Shown one piece after another: positions 6,171 to 17,055 of a DNA stretch of 64,000 bases. Both the position numbers and the translations under genes were made by a program. Positions within the stretch are counted from its first letter, which is position 1. Each line of letters starts with the position of its first letter. Source of the stretch: Polyangiaceae bacterium (GTDB lineage: Bacteria; Myxococcota_A; Polyangia; Polyangiales; Polyangiaceae). The notes below the pieces were generated by a model that searched no databases, was not told the origin of the DNA, and worked only from the letters and a program-made list of their open reading frames with translations. The stretch is from contig JABTUA010000001.1 in assembly GCA_015075635.1 (NCBI GenBank), forward strand, positions 310,001 to 374,000. Reading direction: 5' to 3'.

Positions 6171-9133
6171 AGCTCGCCCGCCCCGCTCACGGCCTCGCCG
6201 CCGCGCTCGCGACGACGCTCGCTCTGGCTGCACCCACCGCCCGAGCAGGCGACCCGTACCTGGAGTGGTTCACGATCCCCACTCCGCACTTTCGCGTCAG
6301 CTACCACGGCGGGCTCGAGGAGCCGGCGCAGCGCGTGGCGACGTTGCTCGAGGCAATCCACGTGCGACTCACGCCGCAGCTCGGCTGGGTTCCGAGCGAG
6401 GTCACCGAGGTCGTGCTCACGGACATGACCGACGGCGCCAACGGCTCGGCGACGGCGCTGCCGTACAACGCGGTGCGACTCTTCGCCTCGGCGCCCGACG
6501 ACATGTCCCCGCTCGGTGAGTACGACGACTGGATGAGCGAGCTCGTCACGCACGAGTACGCGCACGTGCTCCACGTCGACAACATCTCGGGCATCCCCGC
6601 GCTGATCAACTCCGTGTTCGGCAAGACCAGCGCGCCGAACCAGGTGCAGCCGCGCTGGGTGCTCGAGGGGCTCGCGGTCGCCCTGGAGACCGAGCACACC
6701 GGCGGCGGACGCCTGCGCTCGTCGCACTTCGACATGATCCTGCGCGCCGACGTGCTCTCAGGTCGGCTGGCGCGCCTCGATCAGATCAGCCACCCCGCAC
6801 GGCGCTGGCCCACCGGCAACCTGTGGTACCTGTACGGCGGCGCGTTCATCGCCTGGATCGCCGAGGTCTACGGCTCCGACATCTACGCCTCGGTGGCCAC
6901 CGATTACGGGATGAACCCCATCCCCTGGGGCATCAACCGCTCCATCCGCCGCGCCACGGGACGGACGTACACCGAGCTGTTCGAGGGCTGGAAGCTGAAC
7001 CTGGAGAAGAAGTACGCGGCGCAGGTCGCCGAGGTGAAGCGCCGCGGGCTGCGTGAGGGTGTGCGGCTCACGCACCGAGGCCGCGTCGCCGGAGGGCCGC
7101 GCTGGGTGCCCGAGTGCGCGCGCCGAGGCAAGCGCGAGGAGCTCATCTACTACGTGGACGACGGCCACGAGCCCGTGGGCTTCTGGCGCGTGCCGCTCGA
7201 GTCGCGGGAGCGCGCGGCGGAGGACGACGCGGAGCTGGTCGCCAAGGCGACCGGCAACCACGTGAGCTTCGAGCCGAGCTGCGGCTTCGTGTTCGACTCC
7301 GTGGCGCCGAGCCGGCGGCGCTACTACTTCAACGACCTGTTCCGGCAGCCCAAGGGCACTCGCTCCGAGCGCGGCCTGCGCGGCTCGCGGGAGCGCCTCA
7401 CCACCGGGCGCCGCGCGCGCGAGCCGGAGGTCAGCCCCGACGGACGGCGCATCGCCTACGTCACCCAGCGCGCCGGTACCACCACGCTGCGCATCGCGGA
7501 CCTCACGCCGGAGGGCAGCCTCGAGAACGAGCGCACCTTGGTGCCCAGCGCGCGCTACGAGCAGGCGTTCGCGCCGCGCTTCTCCCACGACGGCAAGCGC
7601 ATCGCATACAGCTCCTGGACCTACGGCGGCTACCGCGACATCCGCGTAGCCGACGTCAAGACCGGCAAGTTCTGGCAGGTGACCCGCGACGTCGCGCTGG
7701 ACCAGCAGCCGAGCTGGTCGCCGGACGATCGCTACCTCTATTTCACCTCGGACCGCACCGGCATCGCCAACGTGTACGCCTACGACATGGCCACGGCGCG
7801 CCTCCGGCAGGTCACCAACGTGGTGACCGGCGCGTACATGCCCGAGGTCTCGCCCGACGGAAAGACGCTCGCCTACCTGGGCTACACTGCGGACGGCTTC
7901 GATCTGTTCTCCATGCCGCTCGAGCCGTCGAGCTTCCTCGAGCCGGTGGAGCCCCCGGGCCAGCGCGCCCGCCCCCACCCCGATCCGCCGCACAAACGCT
8001 GGCGGGTCGAGCGCTACAATCCGCTGCCCACGCTGCGCCCGCACTCCTACGAGCTGGAGCACGGGCCCGGCGCCTTCGGCAACACGCTGAAGGTGATGAC
8101 GGACGGCGCCGACGTGGTCGGGCACCACGCCCTCCGCGCCACGATGCTCGTGCCCTACGAGAGCGGCGAGCCGAGCGGCTCCCTGGTCTACGCCTACCGC
8201 CGCCTGCCGATGGACTTCGTGCTCTCCGGCTTCCGCTCGGTGGCGCCGCGTCGCGGCTATCTCTACGGCGATCGCCAGCCGATCATCACCGAGACGTTCA
8301 CCGGTGTCTCGACCGGTATCGCCTACACCGAGCCCGGCGAAGCCGACGTGCAGACCATCTCGCTCTACTACACGGTCGGCGAGTTCGACTCGAAGCTGCC
8401 GGTGGGCACCGCGGCCGATCCCTACTCGCACGTCACGCGTGATCCACACCGCGGCTTCCTGGGCATGCTCAGCCTGGGTTGGGGCTACTCGAACGCGGAC
8501 GCTTCCCTCTACTCCATCGGCGCCGAGCGCGGCTTCACGGCCGTCGCGAACATCGACTTGGCGTCGCGCGAGACCGGTAGCGACGACACCCTTGCCGCCG
8601 TGTTCGGCCGCGTCACCGGCTATTTGCCGATGCCCTGGGCCGACCACCACACGCTGGCCGTCGCTGCCTCGGGTGCCGCGGCCGTCGGCAGCTACCCGCG
8701 CCGCGGTCTGTACTACACCGGCGGCTTCGTCACCGACGCGCCGCTGGTCGACGCCTACACCGACGGCATCCGCCAGGGCGGCTTCGTGCTGCGCGGCTAC
8801 GAGCCGGCGGCCTTCATCGGCTCGCAGTACAACCTGCTGAACACGGAGTACCGCTTCCCCATCGTGTACGCCGACCGCGGCGTCGCCACCCTGCCGATCT
8901 TCCTGCGCACCATCTCCGGCACGCTCTTCGCCGACTATGGCGGCGCGTTCGACCGCCTCGACCTGGAGGATCCCTTCGATCTGTACCACCTGGGCGTTGG
9001 CGGCGAGCTCTGGGTGGACCTGGTGTTCGGCTACCACGCCCGCGGCACGCTGCGCTTGGGCTACGCCCGCGGCTTCGGCAGCGCGGCCATCAGCGGCGGC
9101 CAGACCTACGCGGTGGTGGCGTCCGCGTTCTGA
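6167..9133 (+). CDS. Secreted metallopeptidase-like protein with TolB-type propeller and C-terminal beta-barrel
   Basis: The 988-residue product has a signal peptide (about 1-27). A gluzincin-like peptidase region follows with HEYAH at residues 129-133 and a downstream Glu167 in WVLEGLA, fitting the HExxH...E zinc-ligand pattern. Then come at least four TolB/WD40-like blades (SPDGRRIAY, SHDGKRIAYSS, SPDDRYLYFTSD, SPDGKTLAYLG) at about 410-600. The C-terminal third is rich in alternating aromatic and Gly residues typical of an outer-membrane beta-barrel (D15-like). It probably sits in the outer membrane with the peptidase and propeller in the periplasm or outside; the substrate is unknown. The start is GTG at 6167 overlapping the PilZ gene stop. 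The fused architecture is inferred by eye. Confidence 0.8.
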   Translation: MKLARPAHGLAAALATTLALAAPTARAGDPYLEWFTIPTPHFRVSYHGGLEEPAQRVATLLEAIHVRLTPQLGWVPSEVTEVVLTDMTDGANGSATALPYNAVRLFASAPDDMSPLGEYDDWMSELVTHEYAHVLHVDNISGIPALINSVFGKTSAPNQVQPRWVLEGLAVALETEHTGGGRLRSSHFDMILRADVLSGRLARLDQISHPARRWPTGNLWYLYGGAFIAWIAEVYGSDIYASVATDYGMNPIPWGINRSIRRATGRTYTELFEGWKLNLEKKYAAQVAEVKRRGLREGVRLTHRGRVAGGPRWVPECARRGKREELIYYVDDGHEPVGFWRVPLESRERAAEDDAELVAKATGNHVSFEPSCGFVFDSVAPSRRRYYFNDLFRQPKGTRSERGLRGSRERLTTGRRAREPEVSPDGRRIAYVTQRAGTTTLRIADLTPEGSLENERTLVPSARYEQAFAPRFSHDGKRIAYSSWTYGGYRDIRVADVKTGKFWQVTRDVALDQQPSWSPDDRYLYFTSDRTGIANVYAYDMATARLRQVTNVVTGAYMPEVSPDGKTLAYLGYTADGFDLFSMPLEPSSFLEPVEPPGQRARPHPDPPHKRWRVERYNPLPTLRPHSYELEHGPGAFGNTLKVMTDGADVVGHHALRATMLVPYESGEPSGSLVYAYRRLPMDFVLSGFRSVAPRRGYLYGDRQPIITETFTGVSTGIAYTEPGEADVQTISLYYTVGEFDSKLPVGTAADPYSHVTRDPHRGFLGMLSLGWGYSNADASLYSIGAERGFTAVANIDLASRETGSDDTLAAVFGRVTGYLPMPWADHHTLAVAASGAAAVGSYPRRGLYYTGGFVTDAPLVDAYTDGIRQGGFVLRGYEPAAFIGSQYNLLNTEYRFPIVYADRGVATLPIFLRTISGTLFADYGGAFDRLDLEDPFDLYHLGVGGELWVDLVFGYHARGTLRLGYARGFGSAAISGGQTYAVVASAF

Positions 9134-9289
9134 TCACGGCGCGCTCGCGCCCCTGGGACAAAAGCGTCGTTCCCGACCCACCTCCGCGGGCTCTCGGCGC
9201 GACCGCAGGCTGGCCACTGGATCCGCCGCGGGCCCTCCGGGCGCCCCCAATCTTGGCCCTCCCCTGGCCCCCCTGATACGAGCCGGCCC

Positions 9290-9766
9290 ATGGCCAGAAA
9301 AGCCCTGCTGCTCGTCGTGGCGCTCGCGACCTTGGGCGGTTGCCTCGCTCCGCCGTCGCAGTCGCAGCGCGTCACCGACTCGGCGCGCGAGCTGAACCTC
9401 GCCACGCGCTTCGGTCGCATGGACGTGGCGCTCGGTCACGCCGCGAAGGGCGCACAGCAGAGCTTCCTGGAGCGCCGCACCGAGTGGGGCAAGGGCATCC
9501 GCATCGTCGACGTGGAGCTGGCGGGGCTGTCGATGAAGGACGAGATGAACGCGACGATCCAGGTCGATGTTTCCTGGGTTCGCGTGAACGACGACACCTT
9601 GCGCACCACGCGCCTGGCGCAGGTCTGGCGCGACGACGGCGGCTGGCGCCTGGTCCGCGAGCTGCGCATGGCCGGCGATCTCGGGCTGTTCGGCGAGCCG
9701 CTCCCGGCGCCGCCGGAGCAGGCCGGGCAGCGCGACGTTCAGTTCGCGACCAAGATCATTCGCTGA
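9290..9766 (+). CDS. Small outer-membrane lipoprotein, function unknown
   Basis: The 158-residue product begins MARKALLLVVALATLGGC with a lipobox ending at Cys18; Leu at +2 and no Asp suggest the outer membrane. The mature part is a compact alpha/beta domain (RELNLATRFGRMDVAL, then VDVSWVRVND, then VWRDDGGWRLVRE) resembling the NTF2/SnoaL-like fold, which often binds small ligands; this is a fold impression only. No Shine-Dalgarno sequence is seen. A TTGGCC-N16-GATACG promoter-like pair ends only 9 bases before the ATG, so the transcript may be nearly leaderless. It stands alone, ending 18 bases before a convergent small gene. Confidence 0.72.
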   Translation: MARKALLLVVALATLGGCLAPPSQSQRVTDSARELNLATRFGRMDVALGHAAKGAQQSFLERRTEWGKGIRIVDVELAGLSMKDEMNATIQVDVSWVRVNDDTLRTTRLAQVWRDDGGWRLVRELRMAGDLGLFGEPLPAPPEQAGQRDVQFATKIIR

Positions 9767-9784
9767 GCCGCTCCGGCACGGCGC

Positions 9785-9946
9785 TCAACCCGCGCTGGCG
9801 GCCGCGCTCTTCTTCTTCTTGGTGCCGGTCGTGGTCTTCTTGGTGACCTTCTTGGCCTCCGCCTTGCGCTTGACGCGCGCCTTCTTGGCGGTCTGGGCCT
9901 TGCGGCGTCGCATCTTCATCGATTTCCGGCGGTCGAAACGTCCCAC
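9785..9946 (-). CDS. Small Lys/Arg-rich protein
   Basis: The product is 53 residues from GTG at 9946, preceded by GAGAGGA eight bases upstream, a better start than an ATG 60 bases further out. About half of the residues are Lys or Arg, with an N-terminal GRFDRRKSMKMRRRKAQ block and a Lys/Ala/Thr tail resembling the C-terminal tails of histone H1-like proteins. Nucleic-acid or ribosome binding is plausible from composition only. It converges with the lipoprotein gene on its left. I do not recognise a named family. Confidence 0.6.
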   Translation of the reverse strand: MGRFDRRKSMKMRRRKAQTAKKARVKRKAEAKKVTKKTTTGTKKKKSAAASAG

Positions 9947-10098
9947 AGTGGAGTCCTCTCGTGAACGAAGGCGCCCGCTTCTCTGGCGGGCTGCGCTCGC
10001 ATACACCAGGGTCCCGGCCGGGCGCTAGTCCCCCCGCGTCGATGGACCTGCGCCACCGCGCGACCGGCGCGCAGTGGGCCAGGTGAGCAGGCGCGCGC

Positions 10099-10350
10099 TC
10101 AGCCGCTCGAGGCGTCTTCCAGCGCGCGCTCTCGGTCGCGGACCTCGAGGCGGTACCGGCTGTTGACCGTCTCGATGTAGAAAACGTCCTTGGCCGCGAG
10201 GCGCAGCACGCGCTTCACCGGCGTCGTGACGTATTCGTGCATGCCATCCGAAAACTCGATGACCACGACCGAGCCCTTGCGTGGAGCTCGGACGAGCCGA
10301 CCTGTAACGGCCCGGGAGCCACGACCCAGCTTCCGGAGCACAACTTGCAC
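10099..10350 (-). CDS. Small beta-rich protein, function unknown
   Basis: The product is 83 residues from a GTG start at 10350. The sequence alternates strands (VVLRKLGRGSRAVTGRLV, SVVVIEFSDGMHEYVTTPV, DVFYIETVNSRYRLEVRD), suggesting one small beta-barrel-like domain, with a charged tail. There is no signal peptide, Cys pair or membrane segment. Only a weak GAGTG precedes the start. It lies downstream of the penicillin-binding protein gene with 57 bases between and could be cotranscribed with it. No family was recognised. Confidence 0.55.
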   Translation of the reverse strand: MQVVLRKLGRGSRAVTGRLVRAPRKGSVVVIEFSDGMHEYVTTPVKRVLRLAAKDVFYIETVNSRYRLEVRDRERALEDASSG

Positions 10351-10407
10351 GAGTCACACTCTAGCAACGGATTGGGGCCCGGTCCAACCCCCGCGGATGT
10401 ACAGGTT

Positions 10408-11643
10408 TCACGGGGCGGTCACGCCCTTGGCACCCTTCTTGGCGAAGTAAGCGCGCAGGACGTTGCGAGCCAGCTCCGGGCCCTTGATGGCCCAGGTGGG
10501 AGTGTTGACCACAAGCGCGGAGATGGCGACCTCGGGCTTGTCCGCCGGGGCGTAGCCCACGAACCAGGTGTAGAAGCGCCCGTCTTTCTGGCGCATCAAC
10601 GTGCCGGTCTTGCCTGCCACGGCGATGCCCGGCAGGTAAGCCTTGCCGTGCTTGTCGTGGAAGCTCTTGTAGGCGGATCCGTTCGAGACGGTCTCGAGCA
10701 TCATCGTCCCGAGCTCGGCGGCCGTCTCGGGCTTGACCGCCCGGCGCAGGGTCGAGGGGCCCCGGGTCTCCTCCCAGACCTTCTCGCTGTCCTTGTAGAC
10801 CGCCTTGACGATGCGCGGCTCCAGGGTGACCCCGCGGTTGGCGACGGTCTGCGCGATCAGCGCGCCGCCGAGGGGTGAGAGCGTCGTGTGCCAGAAGCCG
10901 GCGGACGCCCTGGCGAACTCCAGCGGATCCACGGGGATGTCGATCTTCGGCGCTTCGTTCCGAACGGGGAACGGGATCGGCGCGCCGAAGCCGAACGCGC
11001 CGCCCATCGCCGTCACGTCCTCGGGCGTGAGGTTCTTCTGCGCCAGGCGCCCGAACACGACGTTCAGGCTGCGCCCCATGGCAATGGCGAGCGTGGCGCA
11101 CCACTTGTCGCGCCGCTCGTCGTCCAGAAGCTCGTCCGCGACGATACGGCTCTTGCCACCGTGGTAGCACTGCTCGGTCTTGGCGTTGAGCCCGCCCTTC
11201 TCCACCAGTGCCGCGCCGGTCACCACCTTGAAGACGCTGGCTGCCGGCGCCTCGGCGCGCAGGTTCACGTCGAACTTGGCGCCCTCGTTCACGTAGCTCG
11301 CCCAGGTCAGGATCTTCCCGGTCGAGGGCTCCATCACCACGACGCCGCCCTCGGGCACCTTGTAGCGCTTGAGCTCCGCCATGGCCGCGCGCTGGAGCAC
11401 GGGATCGACCGTCAGCTCGGCGGTCTTGCCGTCTCGCAGCGGAGTCGTGACCCGCCGTGGGCGTACGTCCATGCGCAGGAGGTCCAGGCCCGCCAGGTGC
11501 TCACTGGGCAGCGTCACCCCAGGCGCGCGGGGCTCGGCCTTGCGCAGCGCGCCGATGCCGACATTTCCGCTTACCACGGGGACGAGCGCGATCACGATGC
11601 CCGTGGCGGCACCGATCCCGACCCATCGCCTCCAGGCGCGCAT
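10408..11643 (-). CDS. Penicillin-binding transpeptidase, short class-B type
   Basis: The 411-residue product has an N-terminal membrane anchor (about residues 8-26) and a serine transpeptidase domain with all three motifs: S136-x-x-K139 (SVFK), S192-L-N194 and K345-T-G347. It should cross-link peptidoglycan peptides in the periplasm and be a beta-lactam target. At 411 residues it is shorter than FtsI or PBP2 (about 550-650) and has only about 100 residues before the catalytic Ser, so the usual N-terminal pedestal domain is largely missing. The chosen ATG at 11643 gives a normal cytoplasmic tail plus anchor; an upstream frame adds 24 unlikely residues. It diverges from phoH. Confidence 0.87.
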   Translation of the reverse strand: MRAWRRWVGIGAATGIVIALVPVVSGNVGIGALRKAEPRAPGVTLPSEHLAGLDLLRMDVRPRRVTTPLRDGKTAELTVDPVLQRAAMAELKRYKVPEGGVVVMEPSTGKILTWASYVNEGAKFDVNLRAEAPAASVFKVVTGAALVEKGGLNAKTEQCYHGGKSRIVADELLDDERRDKWCATLAIAMGRSLNVVFGRLAQKNLTPEDVTAMGGAFGFGAPIPFPVRNEAPKIDIPVDPLEFARASAGFWHTTLSPLGGALIAQTVANRGVTLEPRIVKAVYKDSEKVWEETRGPSTLRRAVKPETAAELGTMMLETVSNGSAYKSFHDKHGKAYLPGIAVAGKTGTLMRQKDGRFYTWFVGYAPADKPEVAISALVVNTPTWAIKGPELARNVLRAYFAKKGAKGVTAP

Positions 11644-11800
11644 GCTCCGGGGAGTACCGGGCGAGCGCGGACAGGGCCAAATAAAGGGCGCCGGTTGGGA
11701 GCGCCGAGCCGCCACCGGGCTTTTCGCGGCCGTCAGCCCGGCTCGTGCGCCGGCGGACGCCTCGGTCTATGCTCTGCCGAAGGAGGGTTCTCCCCCGAGC

Positions 11801-12877
<1,077 letters not shown>

Positions 12878-12921
12878 CGAGCGCGCCCGCCCGGGCGAGC
12901 CTCCCGCCGCGAGGGATCGAA

Positions 12922-14925
12922 GTGACTCTGCAGTCGGACCACGACACGAAAGGCAGCGCGCTTCGCGCGCTCTCGCCGCGGGCGCAGACCGCGGTCAGCG
13001 TGCTCACCGCGCTCGGCGATGCGCTCGGGCGTGACCCGCTGACGCAGAGCGACGTGATCACGCGGCCGCACCCGCTCCTGCTCATGGTCCGGCGCGGGCC
13101 GCACACCGTGCTGGTGTCGCCGGCGCTCGTCTGGGACGGCGGGCGGGAGCTGCTCGGACCCTACGCCGACCGCATCGCCGCCTACGAGACGCGCCTGATC
13201 CTGCTGGGGCGCCCGTCCGATCCGGACCTGGGCCAGGCCCTGAACCTGGGGCTGGCCGCCATCGTCGCGCCGGAGCCGGGCGCCTCCGAGGTGGCCATCG
13301 CGCTGCACCAGGCGTTCGAGCTGATGGACGTGAAGGCCCGGAGCGAGAGCCGCGGCAAGTGGCTCAACCGCTACCGCTACGAGCTGGGCGAGCTGATCGA
13401 GATCGCCCGAGCGCTGACCACGGAGCGCGAGATCGGCAAGCTCCTGGGCCTGATCCTGGAGAAGAGCCGCTTCGTCACCGGCGCGGACGCCGGCAGCATG
13501 TACGTGGTCGAGGGCACCGAGCACGACATCACCAAGAACCTGCTCCGCTTCAAGACCAGCCAAAACGACTCGGTGAAGTTCGACTCGCGGGAGTTCACCA
13601 TGCCCATCAGCCCGCGCAGCATGGCGGGCTGGGTGGCGCTCGAGAAGAAGAGCATCCGCATCGACGACGTGTACGACATGCCGAAGGACTCCACCTTCGG
13701 CTTCGACCGCTCGTTCGACCAGAAGGTCGGCTACCGCACCAAGAGCATGCTCTGCACGCCCCTCATCACCAAGGAGGGCGAGGTCATCGGCGTCCTTCAG
13801 CTGATCAACAAGAAGCGCGAGCCCAGCGTGAAGTTGCTCTCGCCGGAGGACACGGACCGGCTGGTCGTGCCCTTCGACGATCGCAGCGAGCAGCTGATGC
13901 AGACGCTGGCGTCGCAGGCCGGCATCGCCCTCGAGAACGCGATGCTCTACGACGAGATCCGCTCCATCTTCGAGGGCTTCGTGCGCGCCAGCGTGGACGC
14001 GATCGAGCAGCGCGACCCGACCACCAGCGGCCACTCGCGGCGCGTGGCGGAGCTGACCGTCGGGCTGGCCCACGCCGTCGAGCGCACCGACACCGGGCCC
14101 TACAAGGACGTGACCTGGAAGAAGGAGGACATCCACGAGATCGAGTACGCCTCGCTGCTCCACGACTTCGGCAAGATCGGCGTGCGCGAGCACGTGCTGA
14201 TCAAAGCCAAGAAGCTCTACCCCCACGAGCTCGAGCTGCTGAAGCAGCGCTTCGACTTCGTGCGGCGCAGCGTCGAGGTGGACCTGCTCTCGAGGAAGCT
14301 CGCCGTCATCGAGCGCGGCGGCCCCGCCGAAGATCTGGCGGACATCGACCGCGAGATGAGGGAACGGCTGGAGGAGCTCGACGCCGCCTGGAAGACGGTG
14401 ACCCACGCCAACGAGCCGACCGTGCTCGCGGCCGGCGACTTCAAGAGGATCGAGGAGCTGTCCCGCCAGACCTTCGCCACCCTGGACGGCGGCCAGGCCC
14501 CGCTCCTGACCGCGGAGGAGGTGAAGAGCCTGTCCGTTATGCGCGGCTCGCTGACCGCCGAGGAGTTCGACGAGATCCGCAGCCACGTCACGCACACCTA
14601 CCGCTTCTTGTCGAAGATCCCCTGGGGCAAGACCTTCGCGCGCGTCGCCATCATCGCCGGCGCGCACCACGAGCGCCTGAACGGCACCGGCTACCCGAAC
14701 CGCCTGCGCGCCGAGGAGATCCCGCTGCAGTCGAAGATCATGACCATCAGCGACATCTTCGACGCGCTGACGGCGAGCGACCGCCCCTACAAGCGCGCGG
14801 TGCCGGTGGACAAGGCGCTCCACATCCTGGAGCTCGAGGTCAAGGACGGCCACGTGGACACCGAGCTGGTCCGCATCTTCCGCGAGGCGAAGGTGTGGGA
14901 GCAGATCATGGGTGCGCTCTACTAG
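12922..14925 (+). CDS. GAF and HD-GYP domain protein, predicted cyclic-di-GMP phosphodiesterase
   Basis: The product of about 667 residues has an N-terminal receiver-like region (about 1-140), a GAF sensory domain (about 155-340) and an HD-GYP domain. The catalytic HD pair is H414-D415 (LLHDFGKIG); the second block is H582-H583-E584 followed by RLNGTGYP, where the common D of DGxGYP is Asn. Between them lies an insert of about 165 residues with coiled-coil character, longer than in standard HD-GYP proteins. HD-GYP enzymes hydrolyse cyclic-di-GMP. The GTG at 12922 has GAGGGA five bases upstream; an alternative TTG at 12874 overlaps the phoH stop. It is probably cotranscribed with phoH. Confidence 0.86.
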   Translation: MTLQSDHDTKGSALRALSPRAQTAVSVLTALGDALGRDPLTQSDVITRPHPLLLMVRRGPHTVLVSPALVWDGGRELLGPYADRIAAYETRLILLGRPSDPDLGQALNLGLAAIVAPEPGASEVAIALHQAFELMDVKARSESRGKWLNRYRYELGELIEIARALTTEREIGKLLGLILEKSRFVTGADAGSMYVVEGTEHDITKNLLRFKTSQNDSVKFDSREFTMPISPRSMAGWVALEKKSIRIDDVYDMPKDSTFGFDRSFDQKVGYRTKSMLCTPLITKEGEVIGVLQLINKKREPSVKLLSPEDTDRLVVPFDDRSEQLMQTLASQAGIALENAMLYDEIRSIFEGFVRASVDAIEQRDPTTSGHSRRVAELTVGLAHAVERTDTGPYKDVTWKKEDIHEIEYASLLHDFGKIGVREHVLIKAKKLYPHELELLKQRFDFVRRSVEVDLLSRKLAVIERGGPAEDLADIDREMRERLEELDAAWKTVTHANEPTVLAAGDFKRIEELSRQTFATLDGGQAPLLTAEEVKSLSVMRGSLTAEEFDEIRSHVTHTYRFLSKIPWGKTFARVAIIAGAHHERLNGTGYPNRLRAEEIPLQSKIMTISDIFDALTASDRPYKRAVPVDKALHILELEVKDGHVDTELVRIFREAKVWEQIMGALY

Positions 14926-14963
14926 GGGCCGGTCGGGTTCGGGGACCGCGCCGCGCTCGCGGC

Positions 14964-14993
14964 CTCGCGGCTACGCCTCCGGGTAGCCGCGAG
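14964..14993. terminator. Perfect 11-bp hairpin between convergent genes
   Basis: CTCGCGGCTAC at 14964-14974 pairs perfectly with GTAGCCGCGAG at 14983-14993 around an 8-base loop. It lies between the HD-GYP stop (14925) and the stop of the minus-strand lipoprotein gene (15011), the expected place for a bidirectional terminator. No T-tract follows on either side, so factor-assisted or hairpin-only termination is inferred. Confidence 0.6.
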
Positions 14994-15010
14994 TCGAGGT
15001 CTGGCTTCGC

Positions 15011-16729
15011 TCAGCCGATCTGCACGCAGCAGCCGGACTGGCAGGCGTTGCCGGTCGGGCACGGCGGCAGGCCGGTGCCGCACGGCGTCTTGCCGGACGG
15101 GCACTGGCTGACGCAGCAGCTGTTCTGGCAGACCTGCCCGCCCGGGCACGCCTGGCCGCCGCCGCAGTACTGCTCGCCGTTCTGACACGGGTTCGGGCTA
15201 CAGCAGCCGCCCAGGCAGATGCCGCCGTTGTCGCAGGCCGGCAGGTTCCCGCCGCAGGCTTGCTTGCCGGCCGGGCAGGGCTCGAGGTCCTCCTGGATGT
15301 CGCCGCCGCCGATCTCGATCAGCGTGCTGCCGCCGGTGGCCCAGAAGTGCTTCAGCGCTCCGAAGCCGAAGCCCTCGACCGCCGAGGACGTGGAGTCCGT
15401 GTACTGGAAGAGTCCCTCCTGGACCCAGCCCTGCGCGTCGTCGCGCCGGTACTGCGCGATGAAGTCGGAGGTCATGTCCGAGACATACACGTACTCGACG
15501 CCCGTCTTCGGCGAGACGACCACGTCCATGCCGTCCATGTGGCTGCCGGCCAGGTTCGGGTAGCAGAACTCGGTCTTCCAGGCCTTGCTCGGCTCGTGGT
15601 ACGAGAACACTCGCCGCGCCGACTCGTTGCCGGCGTACCACATCTTCCAGTCCGCGCCGTAGCCGAAGAACGAGAACGTCAGCGTCGTCGCGGCCGGGGT
15701 GAGCACGTTCGTGCTGGCCTTGGACGCGAAGTCGTAGAGCCGGATGCCGCCGTTCTTGGTCGGCCCGAGCGAGTGGATCTCCGTGTTGCTCAGCGCTCGC
15801 AGCGACGTCACGCTCGCGGAGCCCAAGGGAGCGTTGTCGGGCGCCGCCTTGAGGATCGTCTTCTCGAACGTGAGCACGCGCTGCTCGATGGGGCCCGTCT
15901 CGTTGGGGTTGCTCGGGTGCTGGTTCGGCTCGAGCTTGCCGTCTCCGTCGCTGTCGAGCAGCGTCACCTTGTAGACGTCGAGGTTGGTGCCCGAGCGGTT
16001 CACGTAGATGTAGTCGCCGTAGCTCGTGACGTCGTAGCCGCCCTTGAAGATGCCGCCGCTCGTGAGGAAAGTGGAGTACTGGTAGTACTCGCCGGTGGGC
16101 GTCGTGGTCCCGATGACGGGGCACGCGATGCAGGCGCCGGTCTTGGCGTCGCAGGTCTGGCCCTGGGCCGCGTTGCAGACAGTTGAGGGCGCCTTCGGCA
16201 CCCACTTCGCCGGCGGGCCCGGGTCGCACTGCATGACGGTGTTGCCGGCACAGTTGAACTCGCCGGCGGTACACGAGGTCTTGCAGGTGCCGGTGGCGCT
16301 GTCGCAGCCGAACTCGCAGTCCGTCTTCGCTCCCCACTCGGCGTCAGTGCCGCAGGTCTGCGTCTTGCCGAGCTTGCACTGAGTCGTGCCTGGGAGGCAG
16401 GAGCCGTAGCAGTCACCGTTGTTGCACGCGAACGGACACTGCGGGCTCTGCGACCAGGTGCCGTCCGCCTCGCAGAACTGCGGCGTCTGGCCCGAGCAGC
16501 TCTTGGTCCCGGGCGTGCAGCCCGTGGGCGCATCCACGCCGCCGTCGTCGTTGCCGCTGCCGCCGAGGTTGATGCCGCCGCCGCTACCACCGGCGGAGCT
16601 TCCGCTGGCGCCGCCGCTGCTGGTGGCGCCGGTCCCGGTGACCGCGCCGGTGCCGCCGGTTTCGCCTCCGCCGCTCGAGCCGCATGCCACCGCCACAATC
16701 ACGAACGCACTTGCGTAGACCTTGCGCAT
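15011..16729 (-). CDS. Large Cys-rich surface lipoprotein with propeller-like core
   Basis: The 572-residue product has a lipoprotein signal ending at Cys16 (VAC|GSS), a Gly/Ser/Thr linker to about residue 65, and a Cys-rich segment to about 215 with repeated C...C...W/G units. A beta-rich, propeller-like core follows (about 220-485: [54 protein letters not shown]). Near its start an Asp-rich loop, [12 protein letters not shown], resembles a calcium-binding site. The tail has about 14 Cys in CC and PxGxxC patterns. The architecture suggests an exposed outer-membrane lipoprotein, possibly adhesive or ligand-binding. The ATG at 16729 is preceded by GAGGAGG. I recognise the style but not the family. 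Confidence 0.78.
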   Translation of the reverse strand: MRKVYASAFVIVAVACGSSGGGETGGTGAVTGTGATSSGGASGSSAGGSGGGINLGGSGNDDGGVDAPTGCTPGTKSCSGQTPQFCEADGTWSQSPQCPFACNNGDCYGSCLPGTTQCKLGKTQTCGTDAEWGAKTDCEFGCDSATGTCKTSCTAGEFNCAGNTVMQCDPGPPAKWVPKAPSTVCNAAQGQTCDAKTGACIACPVIGTTTPTGEYYQYSTFLTSGGIFKGGYDVTSYGDYIYVNRSGTNLDVYKVTLLDSDGDGKLEPNQHPSNPNETGPIEQRVLTFEKTILKAAPDNAPLGSASVTSLRALSNTEIHSLGPTKNGGIRLYDFASKASTNVLTPAATTLTFSFFGYGADWKMWYAGNESARRVFSYHEPSKAWKTEFCYPNLAGSHMDGMDVVVSPKTGVEYVYVSDMTSDFIAQYRRDDAQGWVQEGLFQYTDSTSSAVEGFGFGALKHFWATGGSTLIEIGGGDIQEDLEPCPAGKQACGGNLPACDNGGICLGGCCSPNPCQNGEQYCGGGQACPGGQVCQNSCCVSQCPSGKTPCGTGLPPCPTGNACQSGCCVQIG

Positions 16730-17055
16730 CAGGAGCCTCCTCGAGCCGAGGTCAGTTTGCCACAGGACGCCGCGGGAATCACATGATCGACGCATGGGGC
16801 CAGCGCCCCTACAGCGTGCGCGCAGGTGTTCGCCGATGTCTGGGCGCTCATGGAAATGATTTGCCCGCTCTGCACTGTTTGCGTAGCCGGCTCGGGCGCT
16901 TAGCCGCGTATTTCGCAAGAAAGCCCTGGGATCGTGCCGGCTGCCGCCCGCGGCGCGAAGGCACGAACCCTGCTAGTACCTTCTCGGATGACTACGCCCT
17001 GGCGCGCGGCGGGAGCAACTCGAGCCCACCGACATGTTCGGTCCTTGGAGGCGTG
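16730..17055. other. 326-bp divergent intergenic region
   Basis: This region separates two divergent lipoprotein genes (minus from 16729, plus from 17056) and must carry both promoters and Shine-Dalgarno sequences (GAGGAGG on the minus side; TTGGAGG at about 17046 on the plus side). Near the plus-strand start there is a small inverted repeat, ACCGA-CATGT-TCGGT, that could be an operator. I see no convincing gene, RNA or longer repeat; several stops interrupt all frames that might extend the neighbouring genes. Confidence 0.5.

Noticed and set aside
10425..10445. Possible sigma-54 promoter (TGGCAC...TTGGC)
   Set aside because: It lies within the penicillin-binding protein coding region, and the spacing does not fit TGGCAC-N5-TTGCA.
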